Notes: generated by a model not told the origin, from the letters alone. Shown: positions 40,597 to 52,086, numbered from the stretch's first letter. The stretch: 64,000 bases of DNA from Cupriavidus sp. AU9028 (GCF_019795295.1 NZ_JAIMCG010000022.1:1-64000), one strand, 5' to 3'. Numbers and translations: made by a program.

Positions 40597-41656
40597 GGGT
40601 TACCTCCTCTTCGTGGATCGCCGCGTTGTCCATCACCTTCCCGGCCGCGACCACCACTTCGCCGTCCAGGCGCACGGTGCAGTTGCGCACCGGGATGTCG
40701 ATATGGCAGGCGGTGGTGCGGCTGCCGCCGGCTTCGTTGTTCGGACCGAACGAGCACAGGAAGTTGCCTTCGTACGCACGGGCATCCATGCCGATGGTGG
40801 CCTCGCGGTCGTACATGGCGAGGGTGGACCAGCGCGCGCGCGGCTGCAGCCCCCAGCCGATATGCGACATGGCATACGACTCGGGATCGTTGAACGAGGC
40901 CATGTAATCGGCCAGCAATTCCGCCTCGAGCCCGCCCTCGATGGCGGTGACGTACCCGTTCTTCACGGTGACGTGGATCGGCTCGCGGACATAGGACTTC
41001 ATCGGCAGAAGAATCGCGCCGCGATCGAGCACCAGATGGCCGTTGCTTCCGCCCTCGTTGGGCCAGGTCAGCACGAAGCCGCTGGGCCAGTGGTCCCAGC
41101 GGCCGGGCTCGTCAACAAAGCCGTATTCGCTGATGGCGGGAAATTCGCCCAGCGCGCAATGCAGATCCGTGCCCGCATCCGAGGTGATATGCATCGAACG
41201 CGCCCGCGACAGGCGCGCAGTGGCGGCCTTGACCCGCGTGCGGTCCGCTTCCGTCGGCACCAGCCGCGCAAGGACCTCGGGCGGCTCCACAGCAAGCAGG
41301 ATCTTCGTTCCGGTCGACAGGATCTCGTGCTGCTCGGGCGAGAACAACAGCGTCATCAGGTCCAGCACCAGGTCGCTGGCCTTGAGCGCAGCCAGCGCGG
41401 CCGGATTGCCGGTCAGCGGCGTGGTGCCCAGATAGGCCAGTGAATCGCGGCTCAGCGCCTTCTCGCCATTCACCGGGGGCAGGTCCAGCCGGTTGACGAT
41501 GGCGCCCATCGATGCGGCGGCAACCAGCGCTGTGCGCAGCGTCTGCGGATGCGTGTCCGCGCCCGTCAGCACCGTCACCGTCTGGCCGGGTTGCAGTTTG
41601 GACAGCGCGAGGACCTGCTTCCACGCGCAGGTCAGGTCGTGATCGCTAACAGCCAT
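40589..41656 (-). CDS. nicX: 2,5-dihydroxypyridine 5,6-dioxygenase
   Basis: The 355-residue protein starts at an ATG after AAGGAGCGGAGC. It is an iron-dependent ring-cleaving enzyme of the leucyl-aminopeptidase-like NicX family. Probable metal ligands are the His in AMSHIGWGLQP and the His and Asp in TTACHIDIPVRN near the C-terminus. It opens 2,5-dihydroxypyridine to N-formylmaleamate. The length matches the family (about 350). It lies between nicD and nicF in the minus-strand operon. Confidence 0.9.
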   Translation of the reverse strand: MAVSDHDLTCAWKQVLALSKLQPGQTVTVLTGADTHPQTLRTALVAAASMGAIVNRLDLPPVNGEKALSRDSLAYLGTTPLTGNPAALAALKASDLVLDLMTLLFSPEQHEILSTGTKILLAVEPPEVLARLVPTEADRTRVKAATARLSRARSMHITSDAGTDLHCALGEFPAISEYGFVDEPGRWDHWPSGFVLTWPNEGGSNGHLVLDRGAILLPMKSYVREPIHVTVKNGYVTAIEGGLEAELLADYMASFNDPESYAMSHIGWGLQPRARWSTLAMYDREATIGMDARAYEGNFLCSFGPNNEAGGSRTTACHIDIPVRNCTVRLDGEVVVAAGKVMDNAAIHEEEVTHV

Positions 41657-41679
41657 GCTCCGCTCCTTCGATAGTGTGA

Positions 41680-42507
41680 TCAGTTGGCAAGCGGCGCGCC
41701 GAGGAAGTCGCCGAAAGCAGCATAGAAGCCGGCTTCGTTGTCCCACGGGATCATGTGTCCGGCGTCGGGCACTCGCACCTCCAGCAATCCCGGCCGCAAG
41801 CGGCGCATTTCCTCGACATCGGCCGCCAGCACCACATCGCCCCGGGCGGCGGTGATCAGCAGCGTCGGCACGTCGATGGCCGGCAGGTCGGCGTGGATAT
41901 CGTCGGTATGAAATCCCTCGAAGCTGGCGAGCACCGCGCGCTCGTCGCAGGTATGCAGCCACTCGGCGCGCAATTGCCGGTGCGCCTCCGTCCAAGTCGG
42001 ACAGTACTGGCGCATTCCCTCGGCGTCCGTGCCCTGGCTGGCGAGCCGGATGGAATCGACATACCAGGGCAGCTGGGCCGGATAGGCACGCCGCCCCGGC
42101 CCCGACACCGGCGGGTCCACCATGACCAGCCGGCTGAGGCCGGGGGGACGGCTGCGGGCGGCACGGATGCCGATGCGGGCGCCCATCGAATGGCCGACGA
42201 TCTGGTAGCGCGCGAGGCCCACGGCCTGCGCAAACGCAATCACGTCAGCGGCTTGCGCATCGAGGCCGTAATCCAGCCCCTCGCCGGCCGATGACAGGCC
42301 GCGGCCGCGCACGTCGAGGACCCAGGTATCGAACTGCTTGCCGAACTGCTCGCCGACGAAACCCCAGGTAATGGCCGGACTGGTGATGCCCGGCACGATG
42401 ATCACGGCATCGCGCGCGTCACGCCCGCCGCCGGCGCCGCCATAGCGCAGGTAATGTTGCCGGATCCCGTTGGCGTGAACGTTGCCCCCATGGATGAACG
42501 TAGACAT
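41680..42507 (-). CDS. nicD: N-formylmaleamate deformylase
   Basis: The 275-residue alpha/beta hydrolase has an IIVPGITSPAITWGFVGEQ oxyanion region, DVRGRGLSS, a nucleophile elbow VGHSMGARIG and the catalytic His in DAGHMIPWDNE. NicD releases formate from N-formylmaleamate. The ATG at 42507 follows GTGGAGCCGGCC; another in-frame start four codons earlier abuts the nicE stop. Identity is supported by its place between nicE and nicX. Confidence 0.88.
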   Translation of the reverse strand: MSTFIHGGNVHANGIRQHYLRYGGAGGGRDARDAVIIVPGITSPAITWGFVGEQFGKQFDTWVLDVRGRGLSSAGEGLDYGLDAQAADVIAFAQAVGLARYQIVGHSMGARIGIRAARSRPPGLSRLVMVDPPVSGPGRRAYPAQLPWYVDSIRLASQGTDAEGMRQYCPTWTEAHRQLRAEWLHTCDERAVLASFEGFHTDDIHADLPAIDVPTLLITAARGDVVLAADVEEMRRLRPGLLEVRVPDAGHMIPWDNEAGFYAAFGDFLGAPLAN

Positions 42508-42519
42508 GGCCGGCTCCAC

Positions 42520-43272
42520 TCAATAGGCACCGGACAGCAGCGTGCCGCCGCCCGGCACCACCGCTTCCAGGTCCAGCGCCTTGAGCAAGGCGTAGGTGGT
42601 GGCGATCGCCGCGGTGATCACCGGCTTGCCGGTCATCGCCTCGACCTTCGCCACCACGGGCAACGACGGCATCTGCACACAGGCCGACAGCACGACGGCA
42701 TCCACGTCCTTCGTGTTCATCTGCGCCACGATGCCGGGCAGTCGCTGCGGATCGTGGCGTCCCACTTCCAGGTTGTCCGGAATCTCCAACGCCCGCCACT
42801 CCACCACCTCGAAGCCCTCATGCTGGATGTAGTCCACCACGGTTTCCGTCAGCGGCTTCATATAGGGCGCAACCAAGGCAATGCGCCTGGCGCCGATTAC
42901 CTTCAACGCTTCCACCAGCGCGCCCGCGCTGGTCACCACCGGTGCAGTGCCGCCGTTCTCCTCGGTGCGCGACTTCAGCCGCTGCTCCGACATCCGATGG
43001 TAGCCGCGACCCATCGACATGATGGCCACCAGGCAAGCGTAGCCGAGCACGTCGACACGCGCGTCGCTCAGCTCCAGCGCGCAACGGTCGGACTCGCCGT
43101 CCATCGCCGCCAGCTCTTCCTTCCTGACGGTCTTCATGCGCATGCGGCTGGAGTGAAAGGTGAACCGCTCGGGGCGCACCAGCTGGCGTGCGGTCAGCAT
43201 GGCGGGGATCTCGGTTTCCATCGTGGTGTTGGAGCTCGGCACGATCTGGCCAATCCGGAAGGTTCTTTGCAC
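42520..43272 (-). CDS. nicE: Maleate isomerase
   Basis: The 250-residue protein belongs to the Asp/Glu racemase-like maleate cis-trans isomerase family. The N-terminus IGQIVPSSNTTMETEIPAM and the two catalytic cysteines, Cys80 (LGYACLVAIMSMG) and Cys198 (VVLSACVQMPSL), are present. It converts maleate to fumarate, which enters the citric acid cycle. It is first in the minus-strand nic operon, and its promoter must lie in the 318-bp gap shared with nicC. Confidence 0.92.
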   Translation of the reverse strand: MQRTFRIGQIVPSSNTTMETEIPAMLTARQLVRPERFTFHSSRMRMKTVRKEELAAMDGESDRCALELSDARVDVLGYACLVAIMSMGRGYHRMSEQRLKSRTEENGGTAPVVTSAGALVEALKVIGARRIALVAPYMKPLTETVVDYIQHEGFEVVEWRALEIPDNLEVGRHDPQRLPGIVAQMNTKDVDAVVLSACVQMPSLPVVAKVEAMTGKPVITAAIATTYALLKALDLEAVVPGGGTLLSGAY

Positions 43273-43361
43273 GTATGACTCCGTGGTCTGTTTCGTTGTC
43301 TACCCCCCGCCAGAGCGCGGGACATGTCAGGCGCGGCTTGCGCGTCTTTCGGAAAAGTCTA

Positions 43362-43369
43362 GTGTACAC
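43362..43369. promoter_or_regulatory. GTGTACAC palindrome, nicE-side operator candidate
   Basis: The 8-bp palindrome sits 90 bases upstream of nicE, next to a TTGCATATTGG AT-rich stretch. The same 8-mer occurs once more in this gap, on the nicC side. Both are candidates for the MarR-family NicR-like regulator encoded at 50149. Confidence 0.5.
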
Positions 43370-43494
43370 ATTGCATATTGGCAACCGCGATCTCACCCCA
43401 TCCAATGCGCCCGAAAGCAGTGCAAGGATGGGCGAAAACCGTGCGCTTATGCGCTCTTGCGGGGCACCTTGTGGGCGATGGCGGTCGGAACTAG

Positions 43495-44751
<1,257 letters not shown>

Positions 44752-44839
44752 CCTGCCCGCACCGTCGCGGCGCCGCGCAGATCCCGCAAGGGACAGGCGG
44801 CGCCCGCCTCGATCTGCCACCAACGCCCCAAGACTCCGG

Positions 44840-45367
44840 ATGGCCACGCCCCGCTCCCTCGTGTTGCGTGTAAACCGGCAGACGCATGTCCTCAGCGTCG
44901 ACCCGGCAACACCGTTGCTGTACATCCTGCGCAATGATCTGGCCTGCAACGGTCCGAAGTACGGCTGCGGGCTGGGCCAGTGCGGCGCCTGCACGGTCCT
45001 GATCGACGGCGTGGCAGCACGCTCGTGCATCGTGCCGACGGCCGCCGCCGTCGGCAGAGCGGTGACGACCCTGGAAGGACTGGGCACCCGCGAGGCGCTG
45101 GACCCCGTGCAGCAGGCTTTCATCGACGAACAGGCGGCGCAATGCGGCTATTGCCTGAACGGCATGATCCTCAGCACCAAGGCCCTGCTAGCGGCAAATC
45201 CCGCCCCATCCGAAGCGCAGATCCGCGAGGCGCTGCGTTTCAATCTCTGTCGCTGCGGCACCCATGTCGAGATCCTGCGCGCCGTGCAGCGCGCCGCGGT
45301 GCTGCAACGGGAAGCGGTCGGGGCCGGCAGCGCCGATGGTGCCGATCGCTTCGATAGCGCGTCATGA
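44840..45367 (+). CDS. nicA: Nicotinate dehydrogenase 2Fe-2S subunit
   Basis: The 175-residue protein has the two [2Fe-2S] cluster sites of molybdenum hydroxylase small subunits: Cys43, 48, 51 and 63 (YGCGLGQCGACTV ... RSC) and Cys102, 105, 137 and 139 (QCGYCLNG ... LCRCGTH). It carries electrons from the Mo site of the nicotinate hydroxylase. The ATG at 44840 gives a protein of the usual length. It overlaps the next gene by four bases (ATGA). Confidence 0.93.
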   Translation: MATPRSLVLRVNRQTHVLSVDPATPLLYILRNDLACNGPKYGCGLGQCGACTVLIDGVAARSCIVPTAAAVGRAVTTLEGLGTREALDPVQQAFIDEQAAQCGYCLNGMILSTKALLAANPAPSEAQIREALRFNLCRCGTHVEILRAVQRAAVLQREAVGAGSADGADRFDSAS

Positions 45368-48240
45368 ACGCCCCGCTGCAACGGCCTCCGTTTGGCGTAC
45401 CGGCCAGCACGCTGATCGGCAAGGCGGTTCGACCCGGCACCGGCATGGCACGGCTGCTTCGCTTCGATGCCGAGGCTGCCCGTGCATGCGAGGGCGTGGT
45501 CGACGTCGTCGTCAGAGGCAATTTTCTTGCGGTAGTTGCAGCGCAGCCGCAGCAGCTGGCACAAGCGCTGGTCGCGCTGCGGCCGCAATGGGAGAGTGGG
45601 TCTCGGGCGCCGGCGCCCGCCGCGCCTCCTGTTGCGCGCGCCGGGCACGGCAACGCGACAGAAGCACTGCAGGACAACCCCCACCGGGTGGACACGGTCT
45701 ACCGCTGGCCGTTGACCAGCCTGCGCGCCAACGCCTGTGGCAGCGCGATCGCCGACTGGCGCGATGGCGAGCTGCACCTGTGGGTTGCCTGTAACCAGCC
45801 TGCCGCATTGCGGCTCGAGCTGGCCGCACTGCTGAAGATCTGCCAGGAATCCATCGTCATCGTTGCCGACAGCGTGCCCCCCGGCGAGCATGACGCGCTG
45901 TGCGCTCGACAGGCGGCCGCCGATGCCGCGCTGATCGCGCAGGCGACGGGCCGGTGCGTCCGCACGACGGTCGATGCCGCGGACCTGGGCGACCCCCGCC
46001 CGCGCCTGACCCTGGAAGTCAGTGCCGCCATCGCACCGGAGCCGGTCTATCGTATTGCGACAGCGGCAAGCCCCGCAACGCGCGTGCCGTTTGCGCTGGA
46101 CGAAACCGGTACCGCCACGCCGTATGCAGACGTGCCCGACATCGGTGCAACCCTGGTACCGCCTTACGCCGTCGACCATCTCGACGTGGCGGTATCCGGC
46201 CCAGACCAGATCCCGCCCGAGATCGCGGCGCGCGGCCATGTCTTCGCGCACGAGTCGCATCTGGACGAACTGGCGGCACGCTCGGACATGGACCCGGTCG
46301 CCCTGCGCAAGCGCTGGCTTGACGACGCGAAAGGCGCCGCGCTGATCGATCGCGTCGCTGCGCAAGCGGCGTGGGAAGGCCCGCTGAAGAGCCATGCAGA
46401 GCCCGGCCGAGGTGTTCGACGCGGCCGTGGCTTCGCCTACGCCAGCGTGCTGGACATCGAGAACGGCAGCCCTGCCCGCACCTGGTCCGCCTGGGTCGCC
46501 GATGTCGAGGTGGACAGCCGCACCGGCGACATCAGCATCACCCGGGTCACGGTCGGTCATGACCGGGAAGACATGGGCGCAGCCGTACGCCCTGCGCCGC
46601 CCCTGTCCGACGAGGTGGTCGCGATGACACGGCGCCTGACCGCCGCTGGCGGGCATTACGACGACTGGGGCGACGGCGGGCCGGCTCCGGACACCCATGC
46701 ACTACAACCGGTGTCCTCCCAGCGGGCGCTCGCCACGCCGTCGCAGGTCGACATCGTCGGCGCGCTTGCCGGCGGGCCAGCTGTCACGCTACCCGCTGCC
46801 GCGGCCGTCGCCAATGCGATCTACGATGCCACCGGCATCCGCCTGCGCGAGCCGCCGTTCAGCGCAGGACGGCTACGCGAAGCGCTGGGTGCCGCGCCCG
46901 CACGCGCGGCAGACCAAGCGGACCCCGCCACTATCAAGCCCCGGCGGCGCCGCTGGGTGGCAGCCCTCGCCCCGCTGACCGCGCTGGCGGGGCTTTGCGC
47001 GACCCTGATGCCGTGGCGCGCACCGATCGCGCCGGTCGCACCGCTGGAACCCGGTTTCTATTCGGCGGCCACCATCGAACGCGGCCGTCTGGTGGCGGCC
47101 GCCGGCGACTGCGCCGTCTGCCATACCGCACCGGGCGGCGCCCGCAATGCCGGCGGCCTTGCGCTGGAAACGCCGTTCGGTACGGTCTACAGCACCAATA
47201 TCACGCCCGACCCCGACACGGGTATCGGGAACTGGTCGTACCCCGCATTCGAGCGGGCCATGCGCGAAGGCATCCATCGGGATGGGCGCCGGCTCTATCC
47301 GGCGTTTCCCTTCACCGCCTTCGCCAAGGTCAGCGATGCCGACATGCAGGCGCTCTATGCCTACCTGATGGCGGCCGAGCCGGTAATGTCGCGGCCGCCC
47401 CAGACCGCGCTGGCATTCCCGTTCAACCTCCGGCCGCTGCTGGCAGGCTGGAATGCACTGTTTCACCGTAATGCCCCCTTCGAGCCCGATCCGCAGCGCT
47501 CGCCGCAGTGGAACCGCGGTGCGTATCTTGTCGAAGGACTGGGCCATTGCAGCGCCTGCCACTCGCCACGCAACGCGCTGGGCGCCGAACGCGGCGGCAA
47601 GTCGTATCTGACCGGCGGCATGGCGGAAGGCTGGGAGGCGCCGGCGCTCACGGCCCTGTCGAGGGCACCGGTACCGTGGACCGAGCAGGATCTGTTCGAC
47701 TATCTGCGCACCGGGTTCGCCGCCCGACACGGTGCAGCCGCGGGCCCGATGGCGCCGGTCGTGGAGAGCCTGCGGGAACTGCCGGAAGACGATGTACGGG
47801 CAATCGCGCACTATGTCGCCTCCCTGAGTCCGCCCCCTTCCCCTGATGTGCCGGAAAGGCGCGTCGAGGAGGTCGAGGCCCGCAGCGCCGCGGCCGCACT
47901 CCGATTGTCCGGGAGCACGGACCGGCTGTACCAGGCCGCCTGCGCGGTTTGCCACCAGGCCGATGCCGGAGTGCCGCAGTTCGGTGTCAAGCCGTCGCTT
48001 GCGCTCAACACCAACTTGCACAGCGTCCGGCCGGACAACGTCATCCAGGCGGTGCTGCATGGCGTCAGCGCACCCCCGCATGCCGGCATCGGCTACATGC
48101 CGGGGTTCGCCGACAGTCTGGACGATGCGCAGGTAACCCAGCTCGTGCACTACCTGCGCGCACGCTTCGCCCCCGATGAGCCGGCATGGGAAGGGGTTGA
48201 CGCAGCCGTAGCCCGCATACGCAAGTCCGCTTCGCATTAG
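45364..48240 (+). CDS. Degenerate molybdopterin-domain / tri-haem cytochrome c fusion (nicotinate dehydrogenase)
   Basis: The protein has 958 residues. Residues 1-510 resemble a shortened molybdopterin domain of the NicB type, but the region matching the catalytic GAGES loop reads VGALAGGPAVTLP, so the essential Glu is absent, and the GTQNP loop reads ACNQPA. A membrane-like helix (about 527-548) follows, then three c-type haem sites: CAVCH (about 582), CSACH (about 730) and CAVCH (about 860). It probably acts as scaffold and electron outlet to the respiratory chain, while the separate subunit at 37600-39858 does the chemistry. From memory, two nicB genes are also annotated in the Bordetella nic locus. 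It overlaps nicA by four bases. Confidence 0.88.
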   Translation: MNAPLQRPPFGVPASTLIGKAVRPGTGMARLLRFDAEAARACEGVVDVVVRGNFLAVVAAQPQQLAQALVALRPQWESGSRAPAPAAPPVARAGHGNATEALQDNPHRVDTVYRWPLTSLRANACGSAIADWRDGELHLWVACNQPAALRLELAALLKICQESIVIVADSVPPGEHDALCARQAAADAALIAQATGRCVRTTVDAADLGDPRPRLTLEVSAAIAPEPVYRIATAASPATRVPFALDETGTATPYADVPDIGATLVPPYAVDHLDVAVSGPDQIPPEIAARGHVFAHESHLDELAARSDMDPVALRKRWLDDAKGAALIDRVAAQAAWEGPLKSHAEPGRGVRRGRGFAYASVLDIENGSPARTWSAWVADVEVDSRTGDISITRVTVGHDREDMGAAVRPAPPLSDEVVAMTRRLTAAGGHYDDWGDGGPAPDTHALQPVSSQRALATPSQVDIVGALAGGPAVTLPAAAAVANAIYDATGIRLREPPFSAGRLREALGAAPARAADQADPATIKPRRRRWVAALAPLTALAGLCATLMPWRAPIAPVAPLEPGFYSAATIERGRLVAAAGDCAVCHTAPGGARNAGGLALETPFGTVYSTNITPDPDTGIGNWSYPAFERAMREGIHRDGRRLYPAFPFTAFAKVSDADMQALYAYLMAAEPVMSRPPQTALAFPFNLRPLLAGWNALFHRNAPFEPDPQRSPQWNRGAYLVEGLGHCSACHSPRNALGAERGGKSYLTGGMAEGWEAPALTALSRAPVPWTEQDLFDYLRTGFAARHGAAAGPMAPVVESLRELPEDDVRAIAHYVASLSPPPSPDVPERRVEEVEARSAAAALRLSGSTDRLYQAACAVCHQADAGVPQFGVKPSLALNTNLHSVRPDNVIQAVLHGVSAPPHAGIGYMPGFADSLDDAQVTQLVHYLRARFAPDEPAWEGVDAAVARIRKSASH

Positions 48241-48637
48241 CGCCGCAGTGGTGGGCAGCGTCCGGGCGAAAGGGTTAACGCTCGGTTTATTTGTAGCGTA
48301 GACGCTGTAATATCGATTGACAGGACGCGCCCGCGATGGAAGTGGAGCAGCACGTCGATGTCGCGGCGAAAACCGTGCATAAAGCGGTTTCGATGCCTCA
48401 AACAAGGGCATCAGTCCTTCTTCCATGAACGGATCTGGTGCTCGCAGCAACGCGCAGAACGCAGCGAACACACTATATCGAGGATTCGCAATGGCACGGA
48501 TCCTGCGAACAAGAACCTGACACAAGGTCGCATGCAGCCTCACCACCACCCGTGCTTGCGCGTTGATTTCGACAAGGCGCAAGACCCGTTGTCACGCCAC
48601 GATTCATTGTCCTAGACCTGCCAAGCGGAGTTCGGTT
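48241..48637. other. 397-bp intergenic region upstream of niaP
   Basis: No convincing gene was seen. The first 90 bases are AT-richer (GTTAACGC, TTTATTTGTAG, TGTAATATCGATTGACA) and include a small dyad AGCGT-AG-ACGCT at about 48295-48306, which may form a promoter or operator. A GATGCC...GGCATC hairpin lies at about 48392-48412. No GTGTACAC copy is present. Confidence 0.45.
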
Positions 48638-50017
48638 ATGTCAACGCCCCCGATCGCTCAAGTCCTGCCATCGCTGGACACGCCCCCCATCCAGCGCGCC
48701 CCGTCATCGACGCCGATTTCCCTCGAGCAGGGGATTCAAGCGGCCGGTGTCGGCAAGTTCCAGTATCGGCTGTTCGTGATCTTTGGGCTGGTCTGGCTGG
48801 CCGACGCGATGCAGGTGCTTTCGATCGGCTTCAGCGCGCCATCGATCGCCAAGACCTTCGGCGTAACCGTGCCACAGGCGTTGCAGACCGGCACCTTCTT
48901 CTTCGTCGGCATGCTGATCGGCGCCTTCGTGTTCGGCAGGTTGGCCGACCGCATCGGCAGGCGACCCGTGCTGATGATGGCGGTGGTGATCGACGCGGTG
49001 TGCGGTGTGGCATCTGCCTTCGCACCCGAACTGGTCTGGCTGCTCGCGCTGCGCTTCCTCACCGGCGTCGGCGTCGGCGGCACGCTGCCCGTCGACTACA
49101 CCATGATGGCCGAGTTCCTGCCCAGCGACCGGCGGGGACGGTGGCTGGTGCTGCTCGAATCGTTCTGGGCTGTCGGCACGATCTGCCTGGCGCTGCTGGC
49201 GCTCGTCGCGGCGTCCTACGGCGACGACGCCTGGCGAGTGATCTTCTTCGTCACCGGCGTGCCGGCGCTGATCGGCGTGGTGCTGCGGTTCTATATTCCC
49301 GAATCGCCGATGTTCCTGAATCGAAGCGGAAAGTCGGAGAAGGCCCGCGAAGTCCTCGAGCGCGTGGCCGCTGCCAACGGCAAGACCGTCGGCATCCCGC
49401 CATTGAAGGCAGAACGCTTCGAGCACAAGTCCGTCTTCGCCATCTTCTCGGCCGACTATCGCCGGCGCAGCATTGCATTGCTCGCCGCCTGGGCGCTGAT
49501 CTCCATTGCCTACTACGGCGTCTTCGTCTATCTGCCGATCAGGCTGAGCAGCGAGGGGTTCTCGTTCATGCGCGGACAGGTGTTCCTGGTCATCCTCGCG
49601 CTGGTACAGCTTCCCGGCTTCGCGTTGTCCGCCTATGGCGTGGAGCGCTGGGGGCGCAAGCCGACGCTGATCGGCTTCCTGTTGCTGAGCGCGGTGGGCT
49701 GCCTGCTGTACAGCCTCGGCACCGCGCCGGCCCTGGTCGTCGGTTCCACCTTGCTGATGAGCTTCGCCCTGCTCGGTACCTGGGGAGCGCTGTACGCTTT
49801 CACGCCGGAGGTCTATCCAACCGACCTGCGAGCGACCGGCATGGGCACGGCGGGCGCCATCGCGCGCTTTGGCGGACTGTTCGCACCCGCCATCATCGCC
49901 CCGGTGATGAGCACCCATTTCACCACCGCCATCGTGATGATCTCCAGCATGCTGGTGGCAGGCGCCGTGGCCATTGCCGCGGTGAACGTCGAATCGCGCA
50001 ACCGGGCACTGGATTGA
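48638..50017 (+). CDS. niaP: NiaP-like MFS niacin transporter
   Basis: The 459-residue protein has twelve predicted membrane helices and sugar-porter-like MFS motifs: GRLADRIGRRPVLM in loop 2-3, GVGVGGTLPVDYTMMAEFLPSDRRGRWLVLL with the acidic, charge-rich loop typical of NiaP, VPALIGVVLRFYIPESPMFL and TPEVYPTDLRATGMG. NiaP proteins take up nicotinate and nicotinamide. Its place directly after the nicotinate catabolic operon supports this. The ATG at 48638 was chosen because the frame upstream lies in the apparently non-coding leader. Confidence 0.85.
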   Translation: MSTPPIAQVLPSLDTPPIQRAPSSTPISLEQGIQAAGVGKFQYRLFVIFGLVWLADAMQVLSIGFSAPSIAKTFGVTVPQALQTGTFFFVGMLIGAFVFGRLADRIGRRPVLMMAVVIDAVCGVASAFAPELVWLLALRFLTGVGVGGTLPVDYTMMAEFLPSDRRGRWLVLLESFWAVGTICLALLALVAASYGDDAWRVIFFVTGVPALIGVVLRFYIPESPMFLNRSGKSEKAREVLERVAAANGKTVGIPPLKAERFEHKSVFAIFSADYRRRSIALLAAWALISIAYYGVFVYLPIRLSSEGFSFMRGQVFLVILALVQLPGFALSAYGVERWGRKPTLIGFLLLSAVGCLLYSLGTAPALVVGSTLLMSFALLGTWGALYAFTPEVYPTDLRATGMGTAGAIARFGGLFAPAIIAPVMSTHFTTAIVMISSMLVAGAVAIAAVNVESRNRALD

Positions 50018-50148
50018 GTGGCCCAGCCAGCGCCGCGTGCGGGGGCGAGAGCCTGCCGTCTCCCGCACAGCGGCCGCCGGATGCGCAACCCGGCCACGAT
50101 GGGCGGTCAGGCGGTAAACTGTCCCATTTCCCCGACAGCAAGCTGCAT

Positions 50149-50583
50149 ATGTCCGCTTCCGGCGACGTCTACGATTTCCACGATCAGATCGGCCATCTGT
50201 TGCGGCGCGCCTACCAGCGGCATGTCGCGATCTTCCAGGAGTCCATCCCCGACTCCGACCTGACGGCCGCCCAGTTCGTCACCCTGTGCGCCGTCAAGGA
50301 GATGGAAGGCTGCTCGCTCAATGACATCGTCAAGGCGACGGCCATCGATCAGGCGACCATTCGCGGCGTCATCGAGCGCCTGAAAGCGCGCGGCTTCCTC
50401 GCCGTTGCCGCCGACCCGAACGACCGAAGAAAGCTGATCGTCAGGATGACGAGCAAGGGTCTCGCCCTGGTGGACAAGACCATCCCCTTCGCCAAGGCGG
50501 TGACGGAGGCCACATTCGGCGACCTGAACGAGGCGGAGCGAGTCGCCCTTCTCTTCCTGCTGCGCAAGATGCTGTCGATGTAG
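50149..50583 (+). CDS. nicR: MarR-family regulator of nicotinate catabolism (NicR-like)
   Basis: The 144-residue protein has the MarR winged helix: LTAAQFVTLCAVKEMEGCSLNDIVKATAIDQATIRGVIERLKARGFLAVAADPNDRRKLIVRMTSKG. The DPNDRRKxxVxxT wing is typical. In Pseudomonas and Bordetella a MarR protein of this kind represses nic genes and is relieved by 6-hydroxynicotinate. Context makes it the likely regulator here, and the GTGTACAC palindromes near 43.4-43.6 kb are its candidate sites. The ATG at 50149 was chosen since the longer frame overlaps niaP. Confidence 0.87.
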   Translation: MSASGDVYDFHDQIGHLLRRAYQRHVAIFQESIPDSDLTAAQFVTLCAVKEMEGCSLNDIVKATAIDQATIRGVIERLKARGFLAVAADPNDRRKLIVRMTSKGLALVDKTIPFAKAVTEATFGDLNEAERVALLFLLRKMLSM

Positions 50584-50607
50584 CGCCGTCGGGACGGTCT
50601 CCCCGCG

Positions 50608-52086
50608 TCAGTGCCCCGTCAGCAGGTCCGGCGCGCCGTCCTTGTCGTGGACCCCGAACTTGTCCACCATCGTGGCGCTGGCCTCGTTCAGCCCGATCAC
50701 CTCCACCTCGGCGCCGGCACGGCGGAACCTGGTCACCACCTTGTCCAGCGCGCCGATCGCGGTGATATCCCAGAAGTGGGCACGGCTCACGTCGATGCGC
50801 ACCGTGCCGATGGCCTCCCTGTAGTCGAACGCGTTGGCAAAGCGCGCGGCGGAAGCAAAGAACACCTGGCCGGCGACGGTGTAGACGCGCACGCCCGCTT
50901 CGTCGTCGATGCTGGAACTGACGCGCAGGATCTGCCCCACCTTGTGGGCGAAGAAGACGCCCGACAGCAGCACGCCGGCGAGCACGCCGCGCGCCAGGTC
51001 GTGCGTGGCGACGACCACCACCACCGTGGTCAGCATCACCGCGCTGGAGCTCTTCGGATGATGGCGCAGATCGCGGATCGACGACCAGCTGAAGGTGCCG
51101 ATCGACACCATGATCATTACGGCCACCAGCGCGGCCATCGGAATGCGCGCGACCCAGTCGCCGGCGAAGACCACCATCACCAGCAGCAGCACGCCAGCGG
51201 CAAGTGTCGACAGTCGCCCACGTCCGCCCGACTTGGTATTGATGACCGATTGTCCGATCATCGCGCAGCCCGCCATGCCGCCGAGAAAACCGGTGACGAC
51301 GTTGGCCACGCCCTGCCCCACGCATTCCCGGTTCTTGTCGCTGGAGGTGTCGGTCATGTCGTCGACGATGGAGGCGGTCATCATCGATTCGAGCAGGCCG
51401 ACCACCGCCAGCGTCGCCGAGTACGGGAAGATGATCGCCAGCGTTTCCAGGTTCAGCGGCACGTCGGGCAGCAGAAAGACCGGCAGGCTGTCCGGCAGCT
51501 GCCCCATGTCGCCAACGGTACGGATGTCCAGGCCCAGGGTGATCGCAACAATCGTCAGCACGACAATGGCCACCAATGGCGAGGGCACGGCGCGGGTCAC
51601 ATAGGGGAACAGATAGATGATGGCCAGCCCGGCGGCCGTCATGGCATAGACATGCCAGCTGACGTTGGTCAGCTCCGGCAACTGGGCCATGAAGATCAGG
51701 ATGGCCAATGCGTTGACGAAGCCGGTGATCACCGAGCGCGAGACGAAGCGCATCAACACCCCGAGGCGCAGCCAGCCGGCGACCACCTGCAGGACACCCG
51801 TCAGCACCGTAGCGGCAAGCAGGTACTGCAGCCCGTGCTCCTTGACCAGCGTCACCATCACCAGGGCCATGGCGCCAGTAGCGGCGGAGATCATGCCCGG
51901 CCGCCCACCGGCGAAGGCGATCACGGTGGCCATGCTGAAGGAAGCGTAGAGCCCGATCTTGGGGTCGACGCCCGCAATGATGGAAAACGCAATGGCCTCC
52001 GGAATCAGCGCGAGCGCGACGACGAGGCCCGCGAGCAGATCGTTGCGGACATTGGAAAGCCAATCCTGGCGAAGGGATTTGATCAT
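50608..52086 (-). CDS. SulP-family anion transporter with STAS domain
   Basis: The 492-residue protein begins with the SulP membrane domain ([64 protein letters not shown]). It ends in a cytoplasmic STAS domain (about 390-480; [29 protein letters not shown]). Homologs transport sulfate, bicarbonate or C4-dicarboxylates; the anion cannot be chosen from sequence. It is convergent with nicR, 25 bases apart. A 236-bp leader separates it from the upstream hydrolase gene. Confidence 0.9.
   Translation of the reverse strand: MIKSLRQDWLSNVRNDLLAGLVVALALIPEAIAFSIIAGVDPKIGLYASFSMATVIAFAGGRPGMISAATGAMALVMVTLVKEHGLQYLLAATVLTGVLQVVAGWLRLGVLMRFVSRSVITGFVNALAILIFMAQLPELTNVSWHVYAMTAAGLAIIYLFPYVTRAVPSPLVAIVVLTIVAITLGLDIRTVGDMGQLPDSLPVFLLPDVPLNLETLAIIFPYSATLAVVGLLESMMTASIVDDMTDTSSDKNRECVGQGVANVVTGFLGGMAGCAMIGQSVINTKSGGRGRLSTLAAGVLLLVMVVFAGDWVARIPMAALVAVMIMVSIGTFSWSSIRDLRHHPKSSSAVMLTTVVVVVATHDLARGVLAGVLLSGVFFAHKVGQILRVSSSIDDEAGVRVYTVAGQVFFASAARFANAFDYREAIGTVRIDVSRAHFWDITAIGALDKVVTRFRRAGAEVEVIGLNEASATMVDKFGVHDKDGAPDLLTGH

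Noticed and set aside
48358-48615. 85-residue frame upstream of niaP
   Set aside because: Charged, low-complexity translation with no start signal or family. The segment looks like leader DNA.
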